Assembly (NCBI GenBank): GCA_903924985.1
Contig: CAIYDT010000126.1
Coordinates: 1 to 52,887, forward strand
Source: an uncultured Acetobacteraceae bacterium
GTDB lineage: Bacteria; Pseudomonadota; Alphaproteobacteria; Acetobacterales; Acetobacteraceae
Direction of reading: 5' to 3'
Length of the DNA: 52,887 nt
This document shows, piece after piece, positions 26,477 to 34,474 of the stretch (position 1 is the stretch's first letter; the number at the start of each line of letters is the position of its first letter). The notes beneath the pieces are model-generated. The model searched no databases. It had not been told where the DNA came from and saw nothing but the letters and a program-made list of their open reading frames with translations. The position numbers and the translations under genes are program-made.

Positions 26477-26496
26477 TTCGCCCGCCATGACAGTTA
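26477..26496. repeat. half copy of an extragenic repeat
   Basis: TTCGCCCGCCATGAC (26477-26491) is identical over 15 nt to 30657-30671, where it is one arm of a 17-bp hairpin. Both copies sit just downstream of a minus-strand gene. No inverted partner is present here. The rest of 26367-26511 holds nothing I recognise. Confidence 0.5.
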
Positions 26497-26511
26497 AAAA
26501 TATCGCCCCAA

Positions 26512-27804
26512 TCACCCCATCTGTCCCGGCAACCAAAGCGCCAGCTGCGGGAACACGGTCAACAGCGCCAGCAGCACAAACATGATGATATGGAACGGAA
26601 TCGTGCCCATCACCACGTCGCTCAGCTCCCCGTCCCAAATGCTCTGGATCACGAACAGGTTGATCCCGATCGGCGGGGAGATTTGCCCCAGCTCCACATA
26701 CATCACCAGGATCACCCCGAACCAGATCGGGTCGATCCCGTAATTTCCCAGCACGGGATAGAGCAGCGGCACGGTGATCACGATCATGCCGATACTTTCG
26801 ACCAGGCAACCGAGCACGGTGTACAGGATGAACAGGGCGCCGAAGAATTCAAAGTGGGACAGATTCAGGCCTACCAGCCAGGACGTCACGGCCTCCCCCA
26901 CCCCCGCCACGCCGATGGCATAGGCGTAGATGTAGGCGGCGTAGATGATGAACAGCAGGTTGCCGCAGATTTGCACGGTGCGGTGCATGGCATCCAGGAA
27001 ATGCCGCCAGGTCAGGTCGCCCCAAACGATGCAGAGAATTAACGCGAACAGGCACCCGCCGGAGGCTGCCTCGGTCGGCGTGGCCCAGCCCGCGTAGATG
27101 CTGCCCATGATGCCGCAGATCAGCAGCGCGAAGGGCACGATATCCGCCAGGGCGGCCAGGTACGACGGTCCGCCCTCCCCGGTCTCTTTGGGGACCGCGC
27201 CGCCCCAGAACGAGCGCACGGCGATGTAGGCCATGAACATCAGCGTCAGCATGATGCCGGGGATGACGCCGGCCATGAACAGTTTCGCCACCGATGTTTC
27301 GGTAAAGGACCCGTAGATGATCATCGCGATCGACGGGGGCAGCAGGATGCCTAGCGTGCCCCCGGCCGCCAGCGATCCCGCCGACAGCCGCCGGTCGTAT
27401 TTGCGCGCCACCAGTTGCGGCAGCGCGACGCCCCCGATGGAGGCCGCCGTGGCCACGGACGACCCGCTGATGGACGCGAACAGCGCGCATCCCACGATAT
27501 TGGTTTGCAACAACCCGCCCGGCAGGCGCGCCACCATCTTCGCCAGTCCGCGATAGATGCGGAACGACAGGCCGCTGCGTTGCATCATCTCCGCCATCAG
27601 CACGAACAGCGGGATGGCGGTCAGGGTGAAGCTGTACATGCTCCCCCAGGTGATCAGCCCGATGCCTTTCAGGGCGGTCAGGCCGTTCTGCATCAGCAGG
27701 TAGATCACGCCGGGGACGGCAATGGCGAAGGGCACCGCCATGCCGGCGGCGAGCAGCAGCAGGAAAATCCCGAAGGATCCGATCAGTTGGATCGCGAGAT
27801 GCAT
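26512..27804 (-). CDS. dctM: TRAP transporter large permease (DctM)
   Basis: 430-aa inner-membrane protein with about 12 helices, the ion-coupled translocation subunit of a TRAP importer. Typical DctM blocks are SISGSSVATAASIGGVALPQL, AGGTLGILLPPSIAMIIYG, YAGWATPTEAA and GQISPPIGINLFVIQSI. It lies 3 nt after dctQ, in the operon dctP-dctQ-dctM. Substrate is probably an organic acid; the nearby oxygenases suggest a catabolic carboxylate or sulfonate, which is inference. Confidence 0.95.
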   Translation of the reverse strand: MHLAIQLIGSFGIFLLLLAAGMAVPFAIAVPGVIYLLMQNGLTALKGIGLITWGSMYSFTLTAIPLFVLMAEMMQRSGLSFRIYRGLAKMVARLPGGLLQTNIVGCALFASISGSSVATAASIGGVALPQLVARKYDRRLSAGSLAAGGTLGILLPPSIAMIIYGSFTETSVAKLFMAGVIPGIMLTLMFMAYIAVRSFWGGAVPKETGEGGPSYLAALADIVPFALLICGIMGSIYAGWATPTEAASGGCLFALILCIVWGDLTWRHFLDAMHRTVQICGNLLFIIYAAYIYAYAIGVAGVGEAVTSWLVGLNLSHFEFFGALFILYTVLGCLVESIGMIVITVPLLYPVLGNYGIDPIWFGVILVMYVELGQISPPIGINLFVIQSIWDGELSDVVMGTIPFHIIMFVLLALLTVFPQLALWLPGQMG

Positions 27805-27807
27805 GGT

Positions 27808-28341
27808 CTATTGCCCCGCCGCGACGAATCGCCGCCAATTGCCCCAGGCCGAGCGCAGCAGGGACACCGTCACCGCCGCGATGCCGATGGGCATGATCGC
27901 CTGGGGGATCCACAAAGGCGTGGCCAGCAGGGTCGGGGACTGATCCCCGGATTTATACGATTGCAGCACGAACCGGCTGAGTTGCCAAAACAGAACGCAG
28001 GTAAACACCAGCGACAGCAGGTCGAACACCAGATGCGACAGCGCCCGCATCCGCGGCGAGAGCCGGTTCTGGATGAACTGCACATGGTGGTAGGCGCGGA
28101 ATACCTGGCACACCGGCAGGGACAGGAACGAGATGCCGACGATGATGTAGCCGCCGAGTTCCTCCGACGCCTCGAAGGAGAAGCCGAAGACGTTGCGGGT
28201 GATCAGTTCGGTGATCACGACGATGGCGATAACGGCGATGCCGATCTCGCACACCGCCATGCAGCCGCGTTCCATCCAGGTGGGGGCGGGATGGAACGCG
28301 TCTTCCGTTTCTTCCCCCGGAAATTCCGCGTCCTTTTCCAT
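27808..28341 (-). CDS. dctQ: TRAP transporter small permease (DctQ)
   Basis: 177-aa membrane protein with four helices, beginning MEKDAEFPGEE. The DctQ pattern is clear: ELITRNVFGFSFEASEELGG (R-x-x-F-G, E-E-L) and SFLSLPVCQVFRAYHHVQF. It forms the membrane complex with DctM. The ATG at 28341 overlaps the dctP stop (ATGA). An upstream in-frame start inside dctP was discarded. Confidence 0.92.
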   Translation of the reverse strand: MEKDAEFPGEETEDAFHPAPTWMERGCMAVCEIGIAVIAIVVITELITRNVFGFSFEASEELGGYIIVGISFLSLPVCQVFRAYHHVQFIQNRLSPRMRALSHLVFDLLSLVFTCVLFWQLSRFVLQSYKSGDQSPTLLATPLWIPQAIMPIGIAAVTVSLLRSAWGNWRRFVAAGQ

Positions 28342-29318
28342 CAGCGCCCCACGGCCGCTCGGATTTTGGCCAGAATGGCGGTGGCTTCCGGCCCTTTGGC
28401 CTTGGCCCACTCATCCCAGTACGGGCGCAGTTTGTCGGTGGCCAGCTTGATCTCGTCCGGGGTGGCCGCGGTGACGATCATGCCCTCTTTGGCGAATTGG
28501 GCGGTGACTTCGTCTTCCAGCCGCTGCATCTCCTTGATGGCCCATTTCGCCTGTTCGGCACCGGACTCCCGCACGATTTTCTGCGTGGCGGGCGGCAGGG
28601 CGTCGAACGCTTCCTTGTTCACCACGAAGGTGGAGTTCACATAGGAGGTCGGGAAGCCGTAGCGGTATTTCAGGAGGTCGTGCCACACCAGCCCGCCGCC
28701 GGAGCTGGCGGTCAACGCGCCCTCCACCACGCCGCGATCCAGCGCGGCGGCGACGTCGGGGCTGCCCATGGTCAGCGGCACGCCGCCGAAGCGGCGGATG
28801 AACTCACCCTGCTCGACGGATGTCACGCGCAGCTTCAGGCCCTTGATGTCGGCCAGCGAGGTGATCTTCTTTTTTCCCCACAGCACCTGAAAAGGGTAGG
28901 TGTATTGCCCCAGCATAACAATGCCGCGCTTGGCATAGGCGGCTTCGAGGTTGGGGCGGATGATTTCCATCGCCTTGGCCAATTCGTCGTAGTTTTGCAG
29001 CAGCAGCGGCAGACGCAGCATGCCGGTGATGGGGATGGTGCCGGTGGCGAAGCCGTCGTCGCCGAACTGCACGATGTTGTCGCCCACAGCCGCGGTGATG
29101 CCGTCGGCTTTGATGGGCAGGCTGCCGCCGAGGTGCAGATTCACCAGCAGCTCGCCGTTGGTCTTCTGCTTCACCTCATCGATGAAGCGGATCGTGGCGG
29201 CGACCGCTGGCTGGCTGGCGACGGGGTTGTAGACATAGGCCTCCCACGTCGTGGCGGCGTGTGCCGCGGCCGTGGCAAGCAAGGTTACCGCGATTGCCGC
29301 GATCGGCTTCCAGTTCAT
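28341..29318 (-). CDS. dctP: TRAP transporter substrate-binding protein (DctP)
   Basis: 325-aa periplasmic binding protein. The signal peptide MNWKPIAAIAVTLLATAAAHA is followed by the mature DctP fold: GGSLPIKADGITAAVGDNIVQ, KGLKLRVTSVEQGEFIRRFG (the ligand-clamping Arg) and GVVEGALTASSGGGLVW. The ATG at 29318 has GGAGCG at good spacing; an ATG 15 nt further up lacks one. First gene of a complete three-gene TRAP operon. Confidence 0.93.
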   Translation of the reverse strand: MNWKPIAAIAVTLLATAAAHAATTWEAYVYNPVASQPAVAATIRFIDEVKQKTNGELLVNLHLGGSLPIKADGITAAVGDNIVQFGDDGFATGTIPITGMLRLPLLLQNYDELAKAMEIIRPNLEAAYAKRGIVMLGQYTYPFQVLWGKKKITSLADIKGLKLRVTSVEQGEFIRRFGGVPLTMGSPDVAAALDRGVVEGALTASSGGGLVWHDLLKYRYGFPTSYVNSTFVVNKEAFDALPPATQKIVRESGAEQAKWAIKEMQRLEDEVTAQFAKEGMIVTAATPDEIKLATDKLRPYWDEWAKAKGPEATAILAKIRAAVGR

Positions 29319-29423
29319 GCATTTCGCTCCCATGATGTCGGAGCGGTTTTGCCGGGTCGGACACAGCTTGGCAAATGTGGGTCAGCGGGCGCGATTGAGG
29401 GTTCGCGGTGGATGTGGACGGTT

Positions 29424-30416
29424 TCAGCCCGGTGGCCGCATTCCCCCGTGGGCTTCGGCCAGGATTTCGAACGATCGTTTGCGCTTTGCGTGGTCGTGGA
29501 TGTTGGACGTCACCATGAACTCGTCGGCGCCGGTGCGTTCGGCAAATGCCTCCAGCCCGCGGCGGACGGTTTCGAGGCTGCCCACGACGGCGCAGGACAG
29601 CGCGTCGTCCAGCATCGCCCGCCCGTAGGCGTCGATTTCCATGTTAGCGACCGGCGCGGGCAGCCTGGCTGGCCGCCCGCGCCGGATGTTCAGGAAGGAT
29701 TGCTGGGTGGAGGAGAACAGGAACCGCGCTTCCTCATCCGTGTCCGCCGCCACCAGGTTGAGGCCCAGCATGACGCGGGGTTTGTCGAGCTGCGCGGACG
29801 GACGAAAACGCTGCCGGTAGATCGCGATGGCGTCCATCATCATCGCCGGCGCGAAATGCGAGGCGAAGCCGTAGGGCAGCCCCAGCATCGCCGCGAGTTG
29901 CGCGCCGTAGGTGGACGAGCCCAGGATCCAGATGGGCACATTCAGCCCCGCCCCCGGCACCGCCACGATCGCCTGGTTGGGTTCGGGCGGCTGGAAGTAG
30001 TGCATCAGCTCCACCACGTCCTGCGGGAAGTCGTCGCCCCCCGTCAGCGTCCGCCGCATCGCGCGGGCGGTGATCTGGTCGGAACCTGGGGCGCGGCCGA
30101 GGGCCAGCTCCACCCGGCCGGGATGCAGCGCCGCGAGGGTGCCGAACTGTTCGGCGATGATCAGCGGGGCGTGGTTGGGCAGCATGATGCCCCCGGCGCC
30201 GATTTTGATCGTGCTGGTGCCGGCTGCAACATGCGCCAGCGCCACGGCCGTCGCCGCGCTCGCGATCCCCGGCAGGTTGTGGTGCTCGGCCATCCAGAAG
30301 CGCTGGAAGCCGAGCTTCTCCGCGTGGCGGGCGAGGTCGGCCGAGTTGCGAAGGGCGACGCCGGCGTCGCTGCCTTCGGGGATGGGGGAGAGGTCCAGGA
30401 TGGAAAGTGGGATCAT
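29424..30416 (-). CDS. LLM class flavin-dependent oxidoreductase (MsnO8-like)
   Basis: 330-aa luciferase-like monooxygenase of the single-chain MsnO8/YhbW type. Blocks: [70 protein letters not shown] and [15 protein letters not shown]. It uses reduced FMN supplied in trans; the natural substrate is unknown. The ATG at 30416 begins the family core MIPLSILD; a longer open frame upstream is not conserved in style. It is divergent from the short CsbD-like gene. Confidence 0.92.
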   Translation of the reverse strand: MIPLSILDLSPIPEGSDAGVALRNSADLARHAEKLGFQRFWMAEHHNLPGIASAATAVALAHVAAGTSTIKIGAGGIMLPNHAPLIIAEQFGTLAALHPGRVELALGRAPGSDQITARAMRRTLTGGDDFPQDVVELMHYFQPPEPNQAIVAVPGAGLNVPIWILGSSTYGAQLAAMLGLPYGFASHFAPAMMMDAIAIYRQRFRPSAQLDKPRVMLGLNLVAADTDEEARFLFSSTQQSFLNIRRGRPARLPAPVANMEIDAYGRAMLDDALSCAVVGSLETVRRGLEAFAERTGADEFMVTSNIHDHAKRKRSFEILAEAHGGMRPPG

Positions 30417-30501
30417 GCGGGGAGTATGGCGCGGGGCGTTGGGGTTGGGGAGGGGGCGGAACGTAACTGTCTGGGCAGCATCCCGGCAGGAGTATCCAGC
30501 C

Positions 30502-30609
30502 ATGGACAAGGATCGCATCGCGGGTTCCGCGAAGGAGATCAAAGGTGCCGTCAATAACAACCCGGTCGTCGTGGAACGCACCAGGCGCAAGGCCGTTCAC
30601 ACCTGGTAA
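30502..30609 (+). CDS. truncated CsbD-like stress protein
   Basis: 35 aa starting [17 protein letters not shown], which is the invariant opening of CsbD family general-stress proteins (normally 60-70 aa). After KGAV the sequence becomes [18 protein letters not shown], unlike CsbD, and stops. AGGAG sits 9 nt before the ATG, so it may be translated. None of the three frames downstream restores CsbD. It is probably a decayed or 3'-replaced copy. Confidence 0.6.
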   Translation: MDKDRIAGSAKEIKGAVNNNPVVVERTRRKAVHTW

Positions 30610-30635
30610 TCGGGTAATAAGGGCGGCGCACTACT

Positions 30636-30679
30636 CTCTCACCGTCATGGCGAACCTTCGCCCGCCATGACGGTGAGAG
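30636..30679. repeat. 17-bp perfect inverted repeat between convergent genes
   Basis: CTCTCACCGTCATGGCG (30636-30652) and its exact reverse complement (30663-30679) flank a 10-nt loop. It lies between the CsbD-like stop and the LLM stop at 30681. With no T-run it is not a canonical terminator, but such stems can stop transcription from both sides or protect 3' ends. Part of it recurs at 26477-26491, suggesting a dispersed REP-like family. Confidence 0.75.
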
Positions 30680-30680
30680 G

Positions 30681-31922
30681 CTACTCCGCCGCCTGCTTCT
30701 GGGCTTGCGCTTCCGCCCATGCGCGGCTGACCGGCATATTGGCTTCGAACGGGCTTTTCAGGTCCAGTTCCTTCGCGGTTTCCCGCAGCGCCGGCATCAC
30801 CTCCTGTCCGAGCAGGCGGATGGACGTCTGGGCGTCGGCCTGGGTCATGCGGCCTTCGTTGCCCCAGAACGCCATAATGCCCGGCCGGGTTTCCCGCATG
30901 ATGGTGCGCAGAGATTTGACAACCTGCTCCGGTGTGCCGGCAACGATCTGCAAATCCCCAAGCTGCTGCTCGAACGTCTTTCGCGGGCGGGTTGGCGACG
31001 CGCTTTGGCCCGCCACGAACTCCACGAAGGTCTGCCGCGACGACGGGGAGAAATACCCCGACGGCGATGCCCAGACCGGCTTCAGGCGGCCGGTAAACTC
31101 GCCATCCATCCACAGGAACTGACGAGCACTTTCCAGCGCTTTTTCTTCCGTTTCGGCGACGTGGCAACGGATCAGATAGCCGCGATGCTCTGTCCCCGGT
31201 GTGTATCCGACCTCGGCCGCTGCCGCGTCGTAGCGCTGCCAGATCTTCTTCGTATCGTCGATTGAGGTATTCAGGCAGATATAGGGATACCCGTTCTGCG
31301 CGGCCCAGATGATCGTTTCGTGACTGATGACGCCGGGAATCCAGATGCGCGGGTGTGGCTGTTGCAGCGGCAGCGCCCAGGGGTTCACGACGCGCTGGTG
31401 GTAGTGCTTGCCCTCCCACCGGAACGGACCCGGCTGCGTCCAGGTTTTCACGATCAGGTCGTGCGCTTCCTGGAAGCGCTCGCGATTGTAAGCGGGGTTG
31501 GCGTTGGTCGCCAACTGCTCCTGCCCGCCGCCGCGCACGAAGCCCGAAACAAGGCGGCCCTTGGAGATCATATCGATCATCGCCAGCTCTTCCGCCAGCC
31601 GGACCGGGTTGTCGTTCAGCGGTAGGGGATTGCCCAGCAGCACGATCTTCACCCGCTTGGTCATGCCGGCGAGCAGGGAGGCAAAAATGTTCGCCTTCGC
31701 CTGCATGCAGAACGGGGCGTTGTGGTGCTCATTCAGCATGATGCCGTCGACGCCCATTTCCTCGGCGTAGACGTAGTTCTCCAGGAATTCGTTATACAGG
31801 CGGCTGCCGTCGATCGGATTGAAGTGCTTGTTCGACATCAGCAGCGATGTGAAGCCAATGTCGTTACCCGCTTCCTGCGGGTAGTCCTTCATCGGTTGTT
31901 CCGTGAAATACATCAGATGCAT
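30681..31922 (-). CDS. LLM class flavin-dependent oxidoreductase
   Basis: 413-aa luciferase-like flavoprotein monooxygenase. It starts MHLMYFTEQPMKDYPQEA; further blocks are GVDGIMLNEHHNAPFCMQAK, VKIVLLGNPLPLNDNPVRLA, GRLVSGFVRGGGQEQ and HPRIWIPGVISHETI. The ATG at 31922 has GGGAG 7 nt upstream. It follows an alpha/beta hydrolase gene by 11 nt and a TauD gene further up, forming a three-gene catabolic operon. It needs a flavin reductase encoded elsewhere. Confidence 0.92.
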   Translation of the reverse strand: MHLMYFTEQPMKDYPQEAGNDIGFTSLLMSNKHFNPIDGSRLYNEFLENYVYAEEMGVDGIMLNEHHNAPFCMQAKANIFASLLAGMTKRVKIVLLGNPLPLNDNPVRLAEELAMIDMISKGRLVSGFVRGGGQEQLATNANPAYNRERFQEAHDLIVKTWTQPGPFRWEGKHYHQRVVNPWALPLQQPHPRIWIPGVISHETIIWAAQNGYPYICLNTSIDDTKKIWQRYDAAAAEVGYTPGTEHRGYLIRCHVAETEEKALESARQFLWMDGEFTGRLKPVWASPSGYFSPSSRQTFVEFVAGQSASPTRPRKTFEQQLGDLQIVAGTPEQVVKSLRTIMRETRPGIMAFWGNEGRMTQADAQTSIRLLGQEVMPALRETAKELDLKSPFEANMPVSRAWAEAQAQKQAAE

Positions 31923-31933
31923 GGTCGTGCTCC

Positions 31934-32716
31934 CTATTTGGAGGCGATGAAGGAAAGGACCGCCTGGGCAAACGCGTCGGGTTGCTCCATTTCGATCAGG
32001 TGCCCGGCGTCGGCGATGGTGACCAGCTTCGCGTTTGGCAGGCTTTCCGCGTAGACCGCACCCGCGCTGGGCGGAACGATGCGGTCGTCGTCGCCCCACA
32101 CAATCAGGGCCTTCGACTGCACGCCGCGCAGCAGTTGCGGCAGCGACAGGTTGAACATGTAGGGTTTCCACGCCAGACGGAACGACATCTCCCGGCAAAG
32201 GTCCCACAGCACCAGTTGTTCCGAGGTCGGGCGTTCGCCATAGATACGCCCGAAGGTGGCCGGGTCGTGGCAGCCTTCCTTCACGTATTCGATGTAGCCG
32301 ATCAGCGCCTGATCGCAGATGTCGCCGACCGGGGGCTTGATTCCCATGGCGCCGGCCAGCACCAGCCGGGGCGTGTCGTGCGGGGCGAAGCACGCCATCT
32401 CCGCCGCGATCCAGCCGCCGAAGCCCAGGCCCACCAGCGTGGCCGATCCCAGGCCGAGGTCCCCCAGCATTGCCCGATACAGGGCCGCGACATCGCGGAC
32501 ATTGGCCAGCCAATCGGCCCGCGGCGACGAACCGTATCCGGGGTGATTGGGAACGATAACATCGTGATGGGCGGCCAGGGCGTCGTAGAATGCCAGACTG
32601 TCAGGGGAGCCGATGTCGCGGTGCAACACCACGATGGGCGCGCCCTTCCCCCCGCGCCGTATATGCAGTTCCGTGCCCGCGACGGACACGACACTGCTGG
32701 TCCATTCGATTGCCAT
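31934..32716 (-). CDS. alpha/beta hydrolase lacking the usual nucleophile
   Basis: 260-aa alpha/beta-hydrolase fold protein. The oxyanion region is VVLHRDIGSPDSL, followed by HPGYGSS. At the nucleophile elbow it reads VGLGFGGWIAAE, so the expected Ser (G-x-S-x-G) is Gly. The acid and base are present as WGDDDRIVPP and DAGHLIEMEQP. It is therefore either catalytically different or a non-classical member that works without a covalent Ser. It sits between an LLM and a TauD gene in one operon, suggesting it acts on their oxidation product. Confidence 0.9.
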   Translation of the reverse strand: MAIEWTSSVVSVAGTELHIRRGGKGAPIVVLHRDIGSPDSLAFYDALAAHHDVIVPNHPGYGSSPRADWLANVRDVAALYRAMLGDLGLGSATLVGLGFGGWIAAEMACFAPHDTPRLVLAGAMGIKPPVGDICDQALIGYIEYVKEGCHDPATFGRIYGERPTSEQLVLWDLCREMSFRLAWKPYMFNLSLPQLLRGVQSKALIVWGDDDRIVPPSAGAVYAESLPNAKLVTIADAGHLIEMEQPDAFAQAVLSFIASK

Positions 32717-32743
32717 CCTGTCCCCACTCCCGAAGCATTTGCC

Positions 32744-33664
32744 TCAGTGTGCGGCAGTCGGCGCCTTCGTGCAAATGCCGTCGTCCCCACAATCGCGCTC
32801 ATGCACCGACGCGGGGTCGAGCACCGTCGTCCGCCGCATGTCCCGGATGTGGTTCAGATCGTAACGGTAACCACGATGCATCGCCGCGCGATTGTCCCAC
32901 AGCACCAGATCGCCGGGTTGCCACGCGTGGCGATAAACAAACTCCGGCTGCGTTGCGTACTCCTGCAAGTCCCGCAACAAAATGCGGCCGGCGGGCAGCG
33001 GCATGCCGATCACCCGTCGTGCGTGCGCACCGATATACAGTGTCTTGCGCCCGCTGCCGGCGTGCACCCGCACCAGCGGCCAGCGCACCGGGTCCATGGC
33101 GCCGCGGATTTCTTCTTCGGTCGGCTCCCACCCCAGGGTCGAACGAGAGTGATGCACCCAATGTTCGGCGAAACGATCCTCCGCCTCCGCTCGCAAGACG
33201 TCCGGCAAAGCATCGTACGCTGCGCGGCAGTCTGCGAACTCGGTCTCTCCGCCCCATGGGGGCACCGTCACCGCCCGCAACATCGAAAATTTCGCCGCCG
33301 GACGCTGATAGGAACTGTCGGAGTGCCACAGGCGCGTGCCGAGCAGCGACAGAACCCGGCGGTGGTGCGGGTCGATGACGTAGCCGTTTTCGTCGAGGTT
33401 CGACAGGTCGATCATCTCAATCGGCAGCCGGCTGTCAGCCGTTTTGACCGCTTTCTTGCGGCCAATGTCGGGCGGTCCGAAATTGGCGGTGAATGCCAAT
33501 TGCTGTGCATCGCCGACTTGTTGGCTGGGAAACACGAGCACCGCGAAGCGGTCGATAGCATCCTCGAACAAGCGCACGGTCGCGGGGTCGATGGGTTCGC
33601 GCATGTCGAAACCGCTGATAGCGGCGACGAAATGCCGGCGTAATGGTTCGAAGGAGATCGCCAT
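32744..33664 (-). CDS. TauD/TfdA family dioxygenase (TfdA-like)
   Basis: 306-aa Fe(II)/2-oxoglutarate dioxygenase. Iron ligands are in LWHSDSSYQRP (HxD) and AAMHRGYRYD (distal His), with 2-oxoglutarate-binding Arg in HIRDMRRTTVLD. The block PPWGGETEFADCRAAYDALP is typical of TfdA (2,4-D dioxygenase) relatives. First gene of the TauD - hydrolase - LLM operon; 17 bp downstream of higA-2 on the same strand, so part of its transcription may come from the higBA promoter. Confidence 0.92.
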   Translation of the reverse strand: MAISFEPLRRHFVAAISGFDMREPIDPATVRLFEDAIDRFAVLVFPSQQVGDAQQLAFTANFGPPDIGRKKAVKTADSRLPIEMIDLSNLDENGYVIDPHHRRVLSLLGTRLWHSDSSYQRPAAKFSMLRAVTVPPWGGETEFADCRAAYDALPDVLRAEAEDRFAEHWVHHSRSTLGWEPTEEEIRGAMDPVRWPLVRVHAGSGRKTLYIGAHARRVIGMPLPAGRILLRDLQEYATQPEFVYRHAWQPGDLVLWDNRAAMHRGYRYDLNHIRDMRRTTVLDPASVHERDCGDDGICTKAPTAAH

Positions 33665-33681
33665 GTTGATAAGCCGCCGCC

Positions 33682-33984
33682 TTATGCCGCACCATAGGCT
33701 TCAATCGCCAGGGCATCCGCGGGCATTTCCGCCAGCGCACGCTTCAGATCGTAGATCGCCTGCAAATTCTGCCAATATTGCGGCGTGGTACCGAACGCCC
33801 GACCGAGACGGATCGCCATCTGCACGCTGATCGCACGGTCCCCGTTCATAATACCCGTAATGGCATTATGAGGCACATGGACATGTTCAGCGAATTTCCG
33901 AGCGCTGAGGCCAAGCGCCTCCAATTCATCCCGGAGGAATTCTCCGGGATGAATCGGCGGAAGATTGTCGGTGGGCGGGTTCAT
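33682..33984 (-). CDS. higA: HigA family antitoxin, second copy
   Basis: 100-aa XRE-type antitoxin: IHPGEFLRDELEALGLSARK, helix-turn-helix FAEHVHVPHNAITGIMNGDR, then SVQMAIRLGRAFGTTPQYWQ and NLQAIYDLKRA. This is the canonical HigA layout and closer to consensus than the first copy. It starts 24 nt after the higB-2 stop. It neutralises HigB-2 and probably represses the operon at the palindrome 34344-34355. Confidence 0.94.
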   Translation of the reverse strand: MNPPTDNLPPIHPGEFLRDELEALGLSARKFAEHVHVPHNAITGIMNGDRAISVQMAIRLGRAFGTTPQYWQNLQAIYDLKRALAEMPADALAIEAYGAA

Positions 33985-34008
33985 CCTATGTCTCCTTGGC
34001 TCGACAGC

Positions 34009-34332
34009 TTAGTGATAATCCACGATTTCGACATCCGTCGCATCCCCTGACGCGAAGAGCAGGTCCATCCCGACCGGAATTGGTGCACGCGGCAACCATT
34101 TGAAGCAAATACGGTATTGCCCGTTGATTCGAATGCTGTACTGCCCAATCCTGTCTCCCCGCAGTGCTTCGAACCGGTTCGATGGCGGCGACCGGAGATC
34201 GGCAAGAACCGTCGCGGCTTGGAGGCGTGTGAGCGCCTTCGCCGCAGCCTTGGCTACGCCCTCGAACTCCCGCACGCGCTCCCCGGCCAGGAACCGCTCG
34301 GTTCCCCGATCCTTACATCCGATGATCGCCAT
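34009..34332 (-). CDS. higB: HigB family toxin, second copy
   Basis: 107-aa RelE/ParE-fold mRNA interferase. The HigB blocks are AIIGCKDRGTERFLAGERVR, RLQAATVLADLRSPPSNRFE, GDRIGQYSIRINGQYRICFKW and DVEIVDYH. It is slightly longer than usual owing to an insertion PRAPIPVGMDLLFASGDA near the C-terminus. The ATG at 34332 lies 5 nt after the -10 element, so the mRNA would be leaderless, like higBA-1. Confidence 0.93.
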   Translation of the reverse strand: MAIIGCKDRGTERFLAGERVREFEGVAKAAAKALTRLQAATVLADLRSPPSNRFEALRGDRIGQYSIRINGQYRICFKWLPRAPIPVGMDLLFASGDATDVEIVDYH

Positions 34333-34337
34333 GCGGT

Positions 34338-34366
34338 GGTATATGGTACGTACCAGCCTCTGTCAA
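34338..34366 (-). promoter_or_regulatory. higBA-2 promoter with palindromic operator
   Basis: On the minus strand, TTGACA (34366-34361) - 17 nt - TATACC (34343-34338) is a near-consensus sigma70 promoter. The spacer holds the perfect palindrome TGGTACGTACCA (34344-34355), probably the HigA operator. Confidence 0.75.
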
Positions 34367-34474
34367 CGCAGCGTCCAAAGAACCGGCGCACATTCACGGC
34401 TGGACGACCCGCCAAGCCGGTGGCACCCTTGGGAAACCGGGCGCATATCGGTATCGGGACGGAGGAGAGTGGGC

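Noticed and set aside
28497-30557. 686-codon open frame on the plus strand
   Set aside because: It runs antisense across the DctP and LLM genes, both with complete family motifs on the other strand; low complexity and no start support.
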